Source of the DNA: JBDHWI01 sp964590135
GTDB lineage: Bacteria; Chloroflexota; Anaerolineae; J036; Brachytrichaceae
Direction of reading: 5' to 3'
NCBI GenBank assembly: GCA_964590135.1
Contig: CAZPVX010000009.1
Location: 76,828 to 140,827, forward strand
Length of the DNA stretch: 64,000 nucleotides
Shown: positions 42,817 through 51,318 of the stretch, in pieces
Layout: each line of letters begins with the position of its first letter
Numbering within the stretch: position 1 is the stretch's first letter
Program-made: the position numbers and the translations under genes
The notes under the pieces: generated by a model
Seen by the model: only the letters and a program-made list of their open reading frames with translations
Told to the model about the DNA's origin: nothing
The model's database searches: none

Positions 42817-43319
42817 TTTCGTGACCTCCTCCTGAGTGTGACTTGAAGTGATGGCGATTTGAATGCCTGGCAGACGCCTTGGAGCAGCAAGGTGGTGCAA
42901 AACAGGCACGATATGCCTTCACCGTCCGCCAACAGACACTTGTGACATCCCTCTTGTCACAATTGGCGAGCATGCATCGAACAATCAACACAAAACGATC
43001 AAAAAAACGTTGTCGCCCATGTTTGCAACATGGTTACACTACGAAAAACGCCATTACGCAATGACATTGCATCACGCGCTTTCTGTCGCGCTATCTGACG
43101 CTATTTCATTGCATATCGCAAAGAGCTATTGACAATTCGCGCAACTACGTTGAGAATTATTTTTAGACAGTGTTTGTAGGGTTTCTCTTAGGGGATGGGG
43201 CCTTGTTTCTCATCAAATCCCAATGTGGTTGCCCTGCCACGTCATCACTCATCTAGAACACTTCGCTGCACATCGTCGCGGCAGAGGCACAAGCACATCA
43301 CCATGCGAGGGGGCTGGTT
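42817..43319. promoter_or_regulatory. Divergent control region between metal-efflux operon and two-component genes
   Basis: About 500 bases with no believable gene and lower GC than the rest. It holds a perfect palindrome TTGTGACA-N7-TGTCACAA (42940-42962), CATGTT-TGC-AACATG (43018-43032), GCAATG-A-CATTGC (43058-43070) and TTGC-N5-GCAA (43109-43121). A TTGACA at 43129-43134 followed 17 bases later by GAGAAT is a possible plus-strand promoter for the response regulator. The palindromes are candidate operators for both directions. Confidence 0.6.
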
Positions 43320-44009
43320 ATGCGCATTCTGCTCATCGAGGACGACGAACGGCTCGCGCGCCTTATCGGCGCATTTTTCGATCAAAGACACTACCGCGTG
43401 GACGTTGCCCACGATGGCAACCTCGGCTTGGAGATGGCGCTGACTCAGGCCTATGGGGTCGGCATCATCGACTGGATGCTGCCGAATCGGGATGGGCCGG
43501 CGATCTGCCGCGCCGTGCGCAACGCGCGCGTGCAAATGGCGCTGCTGATGCTCACCGCGCGCAGCCAGGTGGAAGATCGCATTGCAGGGTTGGACAACGG
43601 CGCAGACGACTACCTGTCCAAACCTTTTGACCTTGAGGAATTGGCGGCGCGCGTGCGCGCGATGAGCCGGCGCTATCAATCAGCGCAATTACTTGGCAGC
43701 GACGCGATAGAGTTGCGCTACGGCGACATCACGCTGGACGTCCAATCCCACACTGCGCGACGGGGCAACAGCAGCCTCAGCTTGACTATCACGGAATGGG
43801 AAGTGTTGGAGTGTTTGATGCGGCATCCACACCAGGTTTTGACGCGCGAGCAAATCTTTCAACGCGTCTGGCCGCCGAACAGCCTGGTGCAAGTCACCAT
43901 CGTCGACTTGTACATCTCCTATCTACGGCATAAACTCAACGTGATCCAAGGCTTGCACGATCCGATTGAAACTGTGCGCGGACTTGGATATCGGATGCGG
44001 GGAGGATGA
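43320..44009 (+). CDS. OmpR/PhoB-family response regulator
   Basis: A 229-residue regulator: receiver with D8/D9 and phospho-acceptor D51 (GIIDWMLP), then a winged-helix domain (LTITEWEVLECLMRHPHQVLTREQI and ETVRGLGYRM). It has the size of CusR/CopR-type regulators. It is divergent from the RND operon and three bases ahead of its kinase, so metal-responsive control of the pumps is likely, by analogy with CusRS. GAGGGGG precedes the ATG. Confidence 0.94.
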   Translation: MRILLIEDDERLARLIGAFFDQRHYRVDVAHDGNLGLEMALTQAYGVGIIDWMLPNRDGPAICRAVRNARVQMALLMLTARSQVEDRIAGLDNGADDYLSKPFDLEELAARVRAMSRRYQSAQLLGSDAIELRYGDITLDVQSHTARRGNSSLSLTITEWEVLECLMRHPHQVLTREQIFQRVWPPNSLVQVTIVDLYISYLRHKLNVIQGLHDPIETVRGLGYRMRGG

Positions 44010-44012
44010 GTC

Positions 44013-45419
44013 GTGTTCAACATTCTGCGTCTGGCGCAAGCGCGACATCCAAGCCGGCCTACACAGGTCGAACCGGAGGGGAATATTTTCAGCGCGTTGC
44101 GCACATCGCTCACCGCCAGTTCGATTTTGAAGATGCTTGCGCTGGTAGCGCTGTCATCAGGACTGCTGTATGGAGCGACCGCCTACTATCTGTCCTATGT
44201 CACAGACAAGGCGCTGCTGGAAGTGATGGCAGTCGAATACAAAGCGCTTGGCCTGCCCCTGCCCGACGACTTGCAACATCTTGAACAACCCTGGCTTTTG
44301 GTTGGGCAAATCGAAGATACCTATGACGACGAAGACACAGTCGAACTGATCAGCCTGCTCGATGCGCGGGGTCGTCCGCTGAAGCATGTCAGATCGAGCC
44401 AGTCATTGCTGGACAGGTTGAAACTGCGCGAGCCGGACGCGCTGTTTTCGGCGCGCGCCAACGGTGACGATTTCCGCAGTGTATATGCGGGCAACAGCGT
44501 GCATCTGCGGCTCTACACACGCGCATTGCCGGCCGGCGCGCCAGCGGCCTACATCCAGCTTGGTCGCTTCTTGACCGAGGACGATCGCATCAAGCATCAG
44601 TTGCTCTCCATCCTCTTCGTGTCGGGCGCACTCATCACGGTGGGTTCCGGCGCGATGAGCTGGTGGTTGGCTGGCAGATCGTTGCGCTCCACGCGCCGGT
44701 TGTGGGAGCAGCAGCAAACCTTCGTGGCCAACGCCAGCCATGAATTGCGCACGCCGCTCACGCTCATTCGCGCCAGCGCGCAAGTGCTTCAACTCAATCT
44801 CGATCACACCCACCCCCAACGGGTCTTGCTCGACGATGTGCTAAGTGAAACAGATTACATGTCGCATCTGGTGGATGACATGCTGGTGTTGTCACGCCTG
44901 GATGCGGGTCAGTTGAAGCTCGATTTGTTGCCAGTTGATCTTTGTGATTTCTTGTCCAGGGTGGCGCACTCTTTCACAGCGCTTGCACAAGACAAACGAG
45001 TAAGCGTGGGTGTGGCCGGCGCAGAGGGCGTCGTTCTCGCGGACCCCACCCGCCTGTGGCAAGTGCTGTTGATCCTGCTTGACAACTCCCTGCGCCACAC
45101 GCCAGCCGGCGGAACCATCACCTTGGAATCAAGGCTCTGCGACGCCGGCGCAAAGATCATCGTCACCGACACCGGCAATGGCATTCCGCCAGCCGATCTG
45201 CCGCACATCTTCGAACGGTTCTACAAAGCCAGCAACTCGCACAGCGACAAGCGCTCTGCTGGCCTGGGGCTGTCCATCGCCAAGCCGCTCGTGGAGATGC
45301 ACAAGGGTGTCATCAATATCCAAAGCGCACCAGGCACCCGCACTGTCGTCACCATCACATTGCCGGCGCCGGCAATCGATGAACAAGGAAACATGTTGCT
45401 ATATGACGCGTGCAACTGA
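44013..45419 (+). CDS. Sensor histidine kinase (CusS-like arrangement)
   Basis: A 468-residue membrane kinase: transmembrane helix near residues 38-58, an extracellular sensor of about 130 residues rich in Asp/Glu (DTYDDEDTVEL), a second helix near 195-215, then HisKA with ASHELRTPLTLIRAS and HATPase with N box LLDNSLRHT, G1 DTGNGIP and G2 SAGLGLSIAK. No clear HAMP domain is seen. The acidic loop could bind cations. The GTG start lies three bases after the regulator stop, so the pair is coupled. Confidence 0.93.
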   Translation: MFNILRLAQARHPSRPTQVEPEGNIFSALRTSLTASSILKMLALVALSSGLLYGATAYYLSYVTDKALLEVMAVEYKALGLPLPDDLQHLEQPWLLVGQIEDTYDDEDTVELISLLDARGRPLKHVRSSQSLLDRLKLREPDALFSARANGDDFRSVYAGNSVHLRLYTRALPAGAPAAYIQLGRFLTEDDRIKHQLLSILFVSGALITVGSGAMSWWLAGRSLRSTRRLWEQQQTFVANASHELRTPLTLIRASAQVLQLNLDHTHPQRVLLDDVLSETDYMSHLVDDMLVLSRLDAGQLKLDLLPVDLCDFLSRVAHSFTALAQDKRVSVGVAGAEGVVLADPTRLWQVLLILLDNSLRHTPAGGTITLESRLCDAGAKIIVTDTGNGIPPADLPHIFERFYKASNSHSDKRSAGLGLSIAKPLVEMHKGVINIQSAPGTRTVVTITLPAPAIDEQGNMLLYDACN

Positions 45420-45509
45420 ACAGTCAACTGAGCCGGCTTGACCAGCCACATCAAGCCCCACTTGCGCCTTACTGCGACATGCGGCAAAGGATATCCGCAC
45501 TGGACATGC

Positions 45510-46199
45510 CTATCCCAGCTTCACCAGCTTGCGACGCGCCGCCTTCACCAGGATTTGCGCGCGGTCATTCGCGTGCAGTTTGCCCATGATCTTGCTGATG
45601 TGATTCTTGACCGTGCCTTCGCTTAACACCAGCGACTCAGCGATCTCGCGGTTGGTTTTGCCCTCAGCCAGCAGGACAAGCACATCCATCTCGCGTGGGG
45701 TCAGCCTTTCCACCACCGCGTCATCCGCCGGCGCGCCAGCATCCGCCGGCTCAGCCAGCCCACTCAGCCGGCGAAACTCGTCCATCACCTTGCGCGCGAC
45801 GCCAGCGTCCAGATGCGATTCGCCATGATGCACGCTGCGAATGGCGGCCAGCACCGCATCACTGTGCGCGCCTTTCAGCAGATAGCACATCGCGCCGGCG
45901 CGCACACCCTCGAACACCATGTCATCTGCATCGTAGGTGGTCAGAATGATCACGCCGGCGCCGGGCAATTCCGACACGATCTGGCGCGTGGCCGCGATGC
46001 CATTCAGGGTCGGCATGACGATATCCATGAGGATGACATCTGGTTGCAGCCGCGCGGCCAGCGCGACTGCCTCTGCGCCATCACTCGCCAGCCCGACCAC
46101 TTCCATGTCTGGCTCGTTGCGCAAAATCAACGCCAGCCCATGCCGGATGATCTCCTGGTCATCGGCGATCAGCACGCGAATCTTGCCCTCACTCACCAT
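45510..46199 (-). CDS. NarL/LuxR-family response regulator
   Basis: A 229-residue regulator with receiver D13/D14 and phospho-acceptor D59 (VILMDIVMP) and a C-terminal LuxR helix-turn-helix (LTPREMDVLVLLAEGKTNREIAESL). A short Ala/Asp/Pro linker joins the two. The start overlaps the stop of the histidine kinase by seven bases. It is the last gene of the macAB-type operon and the likely activator of that operon (see the palindrome at 51177). Confidence 0.95.
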   Translation of the reverse strand: MVSEGKIRVLIADDQEIIRHGLALILRNEPDMEVVGLASDGAEAVALAARLQPDVILMDIVMPTLNGIAATRQIVSELPGAGVIILTTYDADDMVFEGVRAGAMCYLLKGAHSDAVLAAIRSVHHGESHLDAGVARKVMDEFRRLSGLAEPADAGAPADDAVVERLTPREMDVLVLLAEGKTNREIAESLVLSEGTVKNHISKIMGKLHANDRAQILVKAARRKLVKLG

Positions 46200-47518
46200 G
46201 TCACCTCGATGATCGTGCCGTGCCCGGCGCGGCTGACAATGTGCAGCCGCGCGCGCATGGACGTCGCCCGCTCGCGCATGCCGCGCAAGCCATAGCGGCC
46301 ATTTTGTGGCCGCGCATCGTCAAAGCCAATACCATCATCGCTGATGCGCAGCCGGCGCGCCGCCAGCACCACCTGCACATGCTGCGCATTGGCGTGCCGC
46401 TCCACGTTGTTCAACGCCTCTTGCGCGATGCCAAACAATGATTGCGCATCCGCCGGCGCAAGATTCGGCTCGCCATCCTCAATCACCAGTTCGCCCTGCA
46501 CATTGGCGCGGCGCTCCACAAGATCGAGTTGGCGTTGGATGGCCTGCTTCAACCCCAGTTCACTCACGACGTCTGAGCGCAAGCCGACGATGGCATTCCG
46601 TGCCGTCTCAAGGCCATTGTGCGCCAATTCACTGGCGCGCGACAGCTCGGCCTTCACTTCCGTCGCTTGCGGATCAACGATGGCGGTGACGGCATCGAGG
46701 TGGACAGCAAGGCCAGCGAGCGTGTGGGCCAGCGTGTCGTGCAACTCGCGCGCAAGCTGCATGCGCTCGCGAGACGCTGCCAGTTGCTCGCGAATGCTGG
46801 CCTGCGCCGCCAGTTGCCGGTTGGCTTCGGCAAGTTGCGCATTAGCTTGCTCCGTCTGCGCCTGCTCGGCGCGTTGCTGATCGGCCAGCACGCCGACGAA
46901 ATAGCACACCATGCCGATGACCAGCCCCTGCCCCAGAAGCAGGACAACCGCATCGATCACCCGCTCATCACCGCGCAGGTTGGCCGGCGTGATCTGCCAC
47001 ACGAGCAACACGCTGACCGCGATGCACAGACTGGTGAAAAAGGCCCAACCGATGGCGCTGCGCCGGCCACCCAGCCATGCGCCGATCACCGCCGGCAGCA
47101 GTGCGAACAGCAGCAACTCGCCGATTGGACCAGACACCAGGCTGGCAGGAGAGGCGCCGCTCACCACCAATTCGTACAGCGGCACGCCAATCTCGGGGTT
47201 GGTGGCCGCCAGCCGAATGCCCACGAGAACCGGCTGGTTGATCTGCCATGCAAAGCAGATGATCATCAGCGCCAGCACGACTTGCACGTTGCGCCGCGAA
47301 GACATGATGCGCGGCGACAGGGTGGCAGCAAACAACACAACCACCGGCAAAGTGGCAATCGCATCGATGGTGATGACAGTGCGCGTCAGTTCGGTGGCAG
47401 CAGCGCCGGCCAGCAACATCTCTGCGTTGGACGCGAGGACATCGCTCGCCATGGCAAAGAAGGCCAGCGCGATTTGCACAATCAAGCTCAGCCGGATGAG
47501 GCGTGTCGCTTCCTTCAA
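46193..47518 (-). CDS. NarX/LiaS-type sensor histidine kinase
   Basis: A 441-residue kinase with six or so transmembrane helices in the first 220 residues and almost no extracellular loops, then a coiled coil rich in Gln/Ala/Glu, HisKA_3 with RELHDTLAHTLAGLAVHL, and HATPase (GIAQEALNNVERHA, ISDDGIGFD). Such intramembrane-sensing kinases respond to membrane or envelope stress. The start is a TTG; no in-frame ATG precedes the first helix. It lies between the permease and regulator genes. Confidence 0.9.
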   Translation of the reverse strand: MKEATRLIRLSLIVQIALAFFAMASDVLASNAEMLLAGAAATELTRTVITIDAIATLPVVVLFAATLSPRIMSSRRNVQVVLALMIICFAWQINQPVLVGIRLAATNPEIGVPLYELVVSGASPASLVSGPIGELLLFALLPAVIGAWLGGRRSAIGWAFFTSLCIAVSVLLVWQITPANLRGDERVIDAVVLLLGQGLVIGMVCYFVGVLADQQRAEQAQTEQANAQLAEANRQLAAQASIREQLAASRERMQLARELHDTLAHTLAGLAVHLDAVTAIVDPQATEVKAELSRASELAHNGLETARNAIVGLRSDVVSELGLKQAIQRQLDLVERRANVQGELVIEDGEPNLAPADAQSLFGIAQEALNNVERHANAQHVQVVLAARRLRISDDGIGFDDARPQNGRYGLRGMRERATSMRARLHIVSRAGHGTIIEVTW

Positions 47519-47562
47519 GGGTTGGAGTGAATTATCGGGCCGCGCGTGGCCCGATACAAGCG

Positions 47563-48768
47563 TTATTCATAGCGCAGCGCCTCGACCGGCGGCAGCCGGC
47601 TGGCACGCCAGGCTGGATACAGGCCGAAGATCACGCCGATGGCGACGCTGACGCCAAAGGCGATCAGCACCGAACTGGGTTGCACGATCGGCTGGAAGTC
47701 CTCCTGAATCTGCCCGCCGAGATTCGCTGCAGCCATGCCAACCGCGACACCGATGACGCCGGCGAGGCTGGTCACCGTCAAGGCTTCTACCAGGAATTGC
47801 GCGCGGATGGATGCCGGCGACGCGCCGACGGCTTTGCGCACGCCGATCTCGCGCGTGCGCTCGGTCACGCTCACCAGCATGATGTTCATGATGCCGATGC
47901 CGCCCACGATGAGCGAGATCGCGCCGATGATGCCCAAAAATGCCGTCAGCGCGGTCGAGATGGTGTTGAAGCTCGACAACAGCGAGGTCGGCACGAACAG
48001 CGTGAAGGGGTCGGTTTGCTCCGGCTCAACATTCATGCGCTGGCGCAACACGCGCGTGACGGCATTCGTGACGCGCACGGTCGAGACATCCCTGGTAATC
48101 TCAAGGGTGATGCTGCTCAGGCTGCGCGCACCGCCCGGGCGCGAGGTGAACAGCTTTTCGGCAGCCACGGTGATCGGCACGCGCACGGCATCATCCACGC
48201 CGATGCTCAGCCCGCCCTTCGGCGCGGCAACACCGACCACCTGAAATGAGACGCCGTTGATGGTGATGATTTCGCCGACGGCATTGCCGCTGGGGAAAAG
48301 ACGCTCGGTCACAGCCGCACCCAGCACCGCTACGCGCGCGCGCGCATCCTCCTCGCTGCTGGTGAACCAGCGCCCCTGATCAAGTGTCACGCTGTTTTGG
48401 GCAAAAAACGCCGGCGGGCTGCCGGCGACGGTGTAGAGTTGCTTGACACGGCCGGCCATCACCTCTGCTATGTCCTCCACACCCGGCACCACGCGCACCA
48501 CTCCTGGCACCTTCTTCGGGTCGGCAAGCGCCACCGCATCCTCGAACGTCAATCTGGCATTGGGGATATCGCTAGGAAAGACGTTGACCAGGTTAGTGCC
48601 GAGTGTTTCGAGCTGGGCACCGACGAAGCTCTGGACGCCGGCGCCCAGACTCAACAGAGTAACGACCGACGCCACGCCGATGATGACGCCAAGCATGGTC
48701 AATGCCGTGCGCAGTTTGTTGGCTGCCAGGCTTTCGATTGCAGTGCGCAGTATCTCGAAGATGCTCAT
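47563..48768 (-). CDS. MacB-type ABC transporter permease
   Basis: A 401-residue protein with one N-terminal transmembrane helix (ALTMLGVIIGVASVVTLLSLG), a large extracellular MacB_PCD domain and three C-terminal helices with the FtsX/MacB motif GIMNIMLVSVTERTREIGVRKAVGA. Such proteins work with a separate ATPase and an adaptor, moving peptides, lipoproteins or antibiotics out. GGGAGG precedes the ATG. The ATPase and adaptor genes lie directly upstream. Confidence 0.94.
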   Translation of the reverse strand: MSIFEILRTAIESLAANKLRTALTMLGVIIGVASVVTLLSLGAGVQSFVGAQLETLGTNLVNVFPSDIPNARLTFEDAVALADPKKVPGVVRVVPGVEDIAEVMAGRVKQLYTVAGSPPAFFAQNSVTLDQGRWFTSSEEDARARVAVLGAAVTERLFPSGNAVGEIITINGVSFQVVGVAAPKGGLSIGVDDAVRVPITVAAEKLFTSRPGGARSLSSITLEITRDVSTVRVTNAVTRVLRQRMNVEPEQTDPFTLFVPTSLLSSFNTISTALTAFLGIIGAISLIVGGIGIMNIMLVSVTERTREIGVRKAVGASPASIRAQFLVEALTVTSLAGVIGVAVGMAAANLGGQIQEDFQPIVQPSSVLIAFGVSVAIGVIFGLYPAWRASRLPPVEALRYE

Positions 48769-48798
48769 CCAGAACCTCCCATGCGCAAATGGGCAAAA

Positions 48799-49472
48799 TC
48801 ACCGTGAGATGTCACTCTCCAACTGACCATCGCGAATGCTGATGACGCGGCGGGCGCGGGCAGCCACGCTGGGATCATGCGTGACGATGACGAGGGTGAT
48901 GCCCTTGTCTCGCTGCAACGCCTCAAACAGATCCAGCACTTCAGCGCCGGTCTTGCTGTCGAGCGAGCCGGTAGGTTCATCGGCCAGCAAGACAGATGGA
49001 TCGTTGATCAGCGCGCGGGCGATGGCAACGCGCTGTTGCTGGCCGCCGCTCATCTCGGTCGGCTTGTTCTTCAGCTTGTCGCTCAATCCCACCGCCTGCA
49101 TGGCAGCAGTCGCGCGCTTGTGGCGGTCGCGCGCGCCACGGCCGGCATATTGCGCCGGCAACTCCACATTGCGCAATGCGGTGACGCGCCCAAGCAGATT
49201 GAACCGTTGGAAGACGAAGCCGATGTTGCGGCTGCGCGTGGCCGCCAGTTGCGTCTCGCTCATGCGGCTGACATCCACCCCGTTGAGCATGTAGCGCCCG
49301 CTNNNNNNNNNNNNNNNNNATTCATCAGCGTGCTTTTGCCGCTGCCACTGGGGCCGATGATAGCCACATATTCACCACGCTCGATGTTCAGGCTGACGCC
49401 ATCGAGCGCTTGCATGCTGGTCTTGCCAATGGTGTAGCGCTTGGTGATGTCCTTTAGCTCGATCATGACCAT
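48799..49472 (-). CDS. MacB-type ABC transporter ATPase (contains sequence gap)
   Basis: An ATPase of the LolD/MacB class broken in the sequence by 17 N at 49303-49319. Before the gap: Walker A GPSGSGKSTLM. After it: FQRFNLLGRVTALRNVELP, signature MSGGQQQRVAIARAL, Walker B VLLADEPTGSLD and H-loop VTHDP. The residues expected between STLMN and SGRYMLNG number about nine, so the true gap is longer than 17 bases and the apparent frame change is an assembly effect, not a mutation. The start is the ATG at 49472 or 49466. Confidence 0.9.
49303..49319. other. Assembly gap (17 N)
   Basis: Unknown bases within the MacB-type ATPase. The frame does not carry through, so the real number of missing bases differs from 17. 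Confidence 0.95.
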
Positions 49473-49499
49473 TGCCCTTTGCTGGATATGCGCAGCAAG

Positions 49500-51086
49500 T
49501 CAGTTGACCGACGGGCCCTCAAGCGGCACGTTTTCCGGCGCCGGCACATCGAGCACATCACCCTCTTTCAACCCGCTGATGATTTCGAACATCTCGCCAT
49601 TACGCAGCCCAACTTCGATTTCAACCTCGCTGATTTTCTCGTTGCTGCCCTCGCCCGTCACCACCTGCACGGTGTAGAGGTTGTCTTCGGGGTTGAAGGT
49701 AACGGCGCTCGCCGGCGCCAGCAACGCATCTTCCGAGATGGCGGTGATGAACTGGGTGGTGCCGCTCATGTTCAGCAAAATCTCGACTGTAGATTCAGCT
49801 GGAGATTCCTCGCCTGCGCTTGCCCCTTCGCTGGCGCTTGCAGGCTCACCTGCCGGATCTGCGCCCTGCTCTGCGCTCGCATCTGCGTTTGGCTCGAGCG
49901 TTGGCGCAACCTCCCCAGCAACATCAGCATTGGGGTCGACACCGGCATCGGCAGCAGGCTCTGCGCTATTTTCATCGGCCGGCGCGCTGGCAGGCCCAAG
50001 CAGCAGCCACACGCGATACACGATCAGGCTGCCTATTTGCTGACCCACTTTGCTGATGCTTTTCACCTCGGCATCAAGCGGTGTATCGATGTAGGTTTGC
50101 AACCGCACGCGCGCCTGCTGGCCTACTTTGATCTTTGCCAAATCGGCTTCGTCCACATTGGCTTCGAAGAGCGGCTGGCTGAAATCGGCCAGCTCGATTG
50201 CGCTGTTGCTGCCGGCCATGTCGCCGGCGGACATGCTGACCCTTGTGACCAGTCCGTCAAAGGGCGCAATGATGCGCGTGTCGCGCAAGTTCTGCTCCGC
50301 TATCTGCCAGGCAATATAGGCCTGATCGACTGCGGCCTTGCTGCTGACAAGCATCTCAGCCACCGGCTTCAGTGCGTTCAACTTGGCCTGCGCCGCGGCC
50401 GCCTGTGTGCGCAATTCTGCAAATTGGCCGGCTTTGGGCTTCTCGTACAACGCCGAGAGTCGCGCTTTCGCAGCCTGCAATGCGATGGTCCTTGCCTCAA
50501 GCGTGGCAGCTTCGGGAGAAGCTGTGATGCCGGACGGGTTGTTGCGATAGGCATTATCGTAGTCGGCCTGAGCGCGCTTCACGTCGGCCTCCGCCTGTTG
50601 CACCAGCAGTTGAAGTTCAGCCACCTGCGCCTGCGTCGGCCCTGTGCTGAGGTCCTTCAGGCGCTGATTGGCGCTTGCATACTCCATTTGCGCCAGTTGA
50701 ATGTCAAATGGCGAACCGCCGCGGACGGCCAGGCTATATTGGGCCGTCGCGCCAATATAGGCGGCCTTTTGCTGCTTGGCGATGAATTCCAGCTCGCGCG
50801 TATCAAGTCGTGCCAGCAGTTGACCCTGCTTCACCCATTCGCCCTCGCGCGCGTTCACCACAGCAATGCGGCCGGCACGGCTGAAGGAGAGTGAGGCTGT
50901 CCTCTCTGCAACAACGTGGCCGTTGGCAATGACGTGGTTTTCAATCAGTCCGCGCTCCACCGTCACGCGCTCAGGCGCGATTTGCGTCTCCGGCGCGGCA
51001 GTGGGCAATAAAGGCATGGCACAACCAGCCAGCATCGCGACCGCCAACGCAACCAAACCCAAACGACATAGCTTTGCCACTTTCAT
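49500..51086 (-). CDS. MacA-type efflux adaptor lipoprotein with acidic low-complexity insert
   Basis: A 528-residue membrane-fusion lipoprotein (LAGC, Cys about 22). Residues 40-100 hold the first half-lipoyl strand (GRIAVVNAREGEWVKQGQLLARLD), about 105-230 the coiled-coil hairpin, 235-290 the second lipoyl half (IAPFDGLVTRVSMSAGD) and beta-barrel, and the C terminus the membrane-proximal domain (SGLKEGDVLDVPAPE). About 70 residues of Ala/Asp/Glu/Pro/Ser (around 360-430) are inserted before the last domain. A strong AGGAGG lies before the ATG. It is the first gene of the operon. Confidence 0.9.
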   Translation of the reverse strand: MKVAKLCRLGLVALAVAMLAGCAMPLLPTAAPETQIAPERVTVERGLIENHVIANGHVVAERTASLSFSRAGRIAVVNAREGEWVKQGQLLARLDTRELEFIAKQQKAAYIGATAQYSLAVRGGSPFDIQLAQMEYASANQRLKDLSTGPTQAQVAELQLLVQQAEADVKRAQADYDNAYRNNPSGITASPEAATLEARTIALQAAKARLSALYEKPKAGQFAELRTQAAAAQAKLNALKPVAEMLVSSKAAVDQAYIAWQIAEQNLRDTRIIAPFDGLVTRVSMSAGDMAGSNSAIELADFSQPLFEANVDEADLAKIKVGQQARVRLQTYIDTPLDAEVKSISKVGQQIGSLIVYRVWLLLGPASAPADENSAEPAADAGVDPNADVAGEVAPTLEPNADASAEQGADPAGEPASASEGASAGEESPAESTVEILLNMSGTTQFITAISEDALLAPASAVTFNPEDNLYTVQVVTGEGSNEKISEVEIEVGLRNGEMFEIISGLKEGDVLDVPAPENVPLEGPSVN

Positions 51087-51176
51087 CGCGCCACCCCTCC
51101 TTGATGCATTCGAGACTCATTTTAGGAATCGCATCTCGAGGCGCGTCTCGCGTGGGTCACGATTTGGACATGACCA

Positions 51177-51198
51177 ACCCATGACGGATGTCATGGGT
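51177..51198. promoter_or_regulatory. Palindrome ACCCATGAC-N4-GTCATGGGT upstream of the macA-type gene
   Basis: A perfect 9-bp inverted repeat centred about 100 bases before the adaptor start, with a possible -10 TAAAAT at 51124-51119 (minus strand) between. The core ATGAC-N4-GTCAT is of the kind bound by NarL/LiaR-family regulators, and the operon ends with such a regulator, so autoregulation is likely. Confidence 0.6.
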
Positions 51199-51318
51199 CA
51201 GGGTGTTGATGAGTGGACAAGTTGCGCAAAGACAGTGAGCGCTAGCTTCTTCAGCGCATGGCTTTGCGTCGACACAATGATGTCGGCGCGCATTGATGCT
51301 CTGGACTGGACTTCAACC

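Noticed and set aside
42940..42962. The TTGTGACA palindrome as a CRP/FNR site
   Set aside because: The TGTGA and TCACA halves are 11 bases apart instead of six, and no CRP-family regulator is encoded nearby.
42863..43132. Short open frames in the metal-efflux control region
   Set aside because: They have no ribosome-binding site or homology, and overlap the palindromes and promoter-like elements.
48799..49472. Frameshifted pseudogene for the MacB-type ATPase
   Set aside because: The break coincides with a run of N, all motifs on both sides are intact, and about nine residues are simply missing from the assembly.
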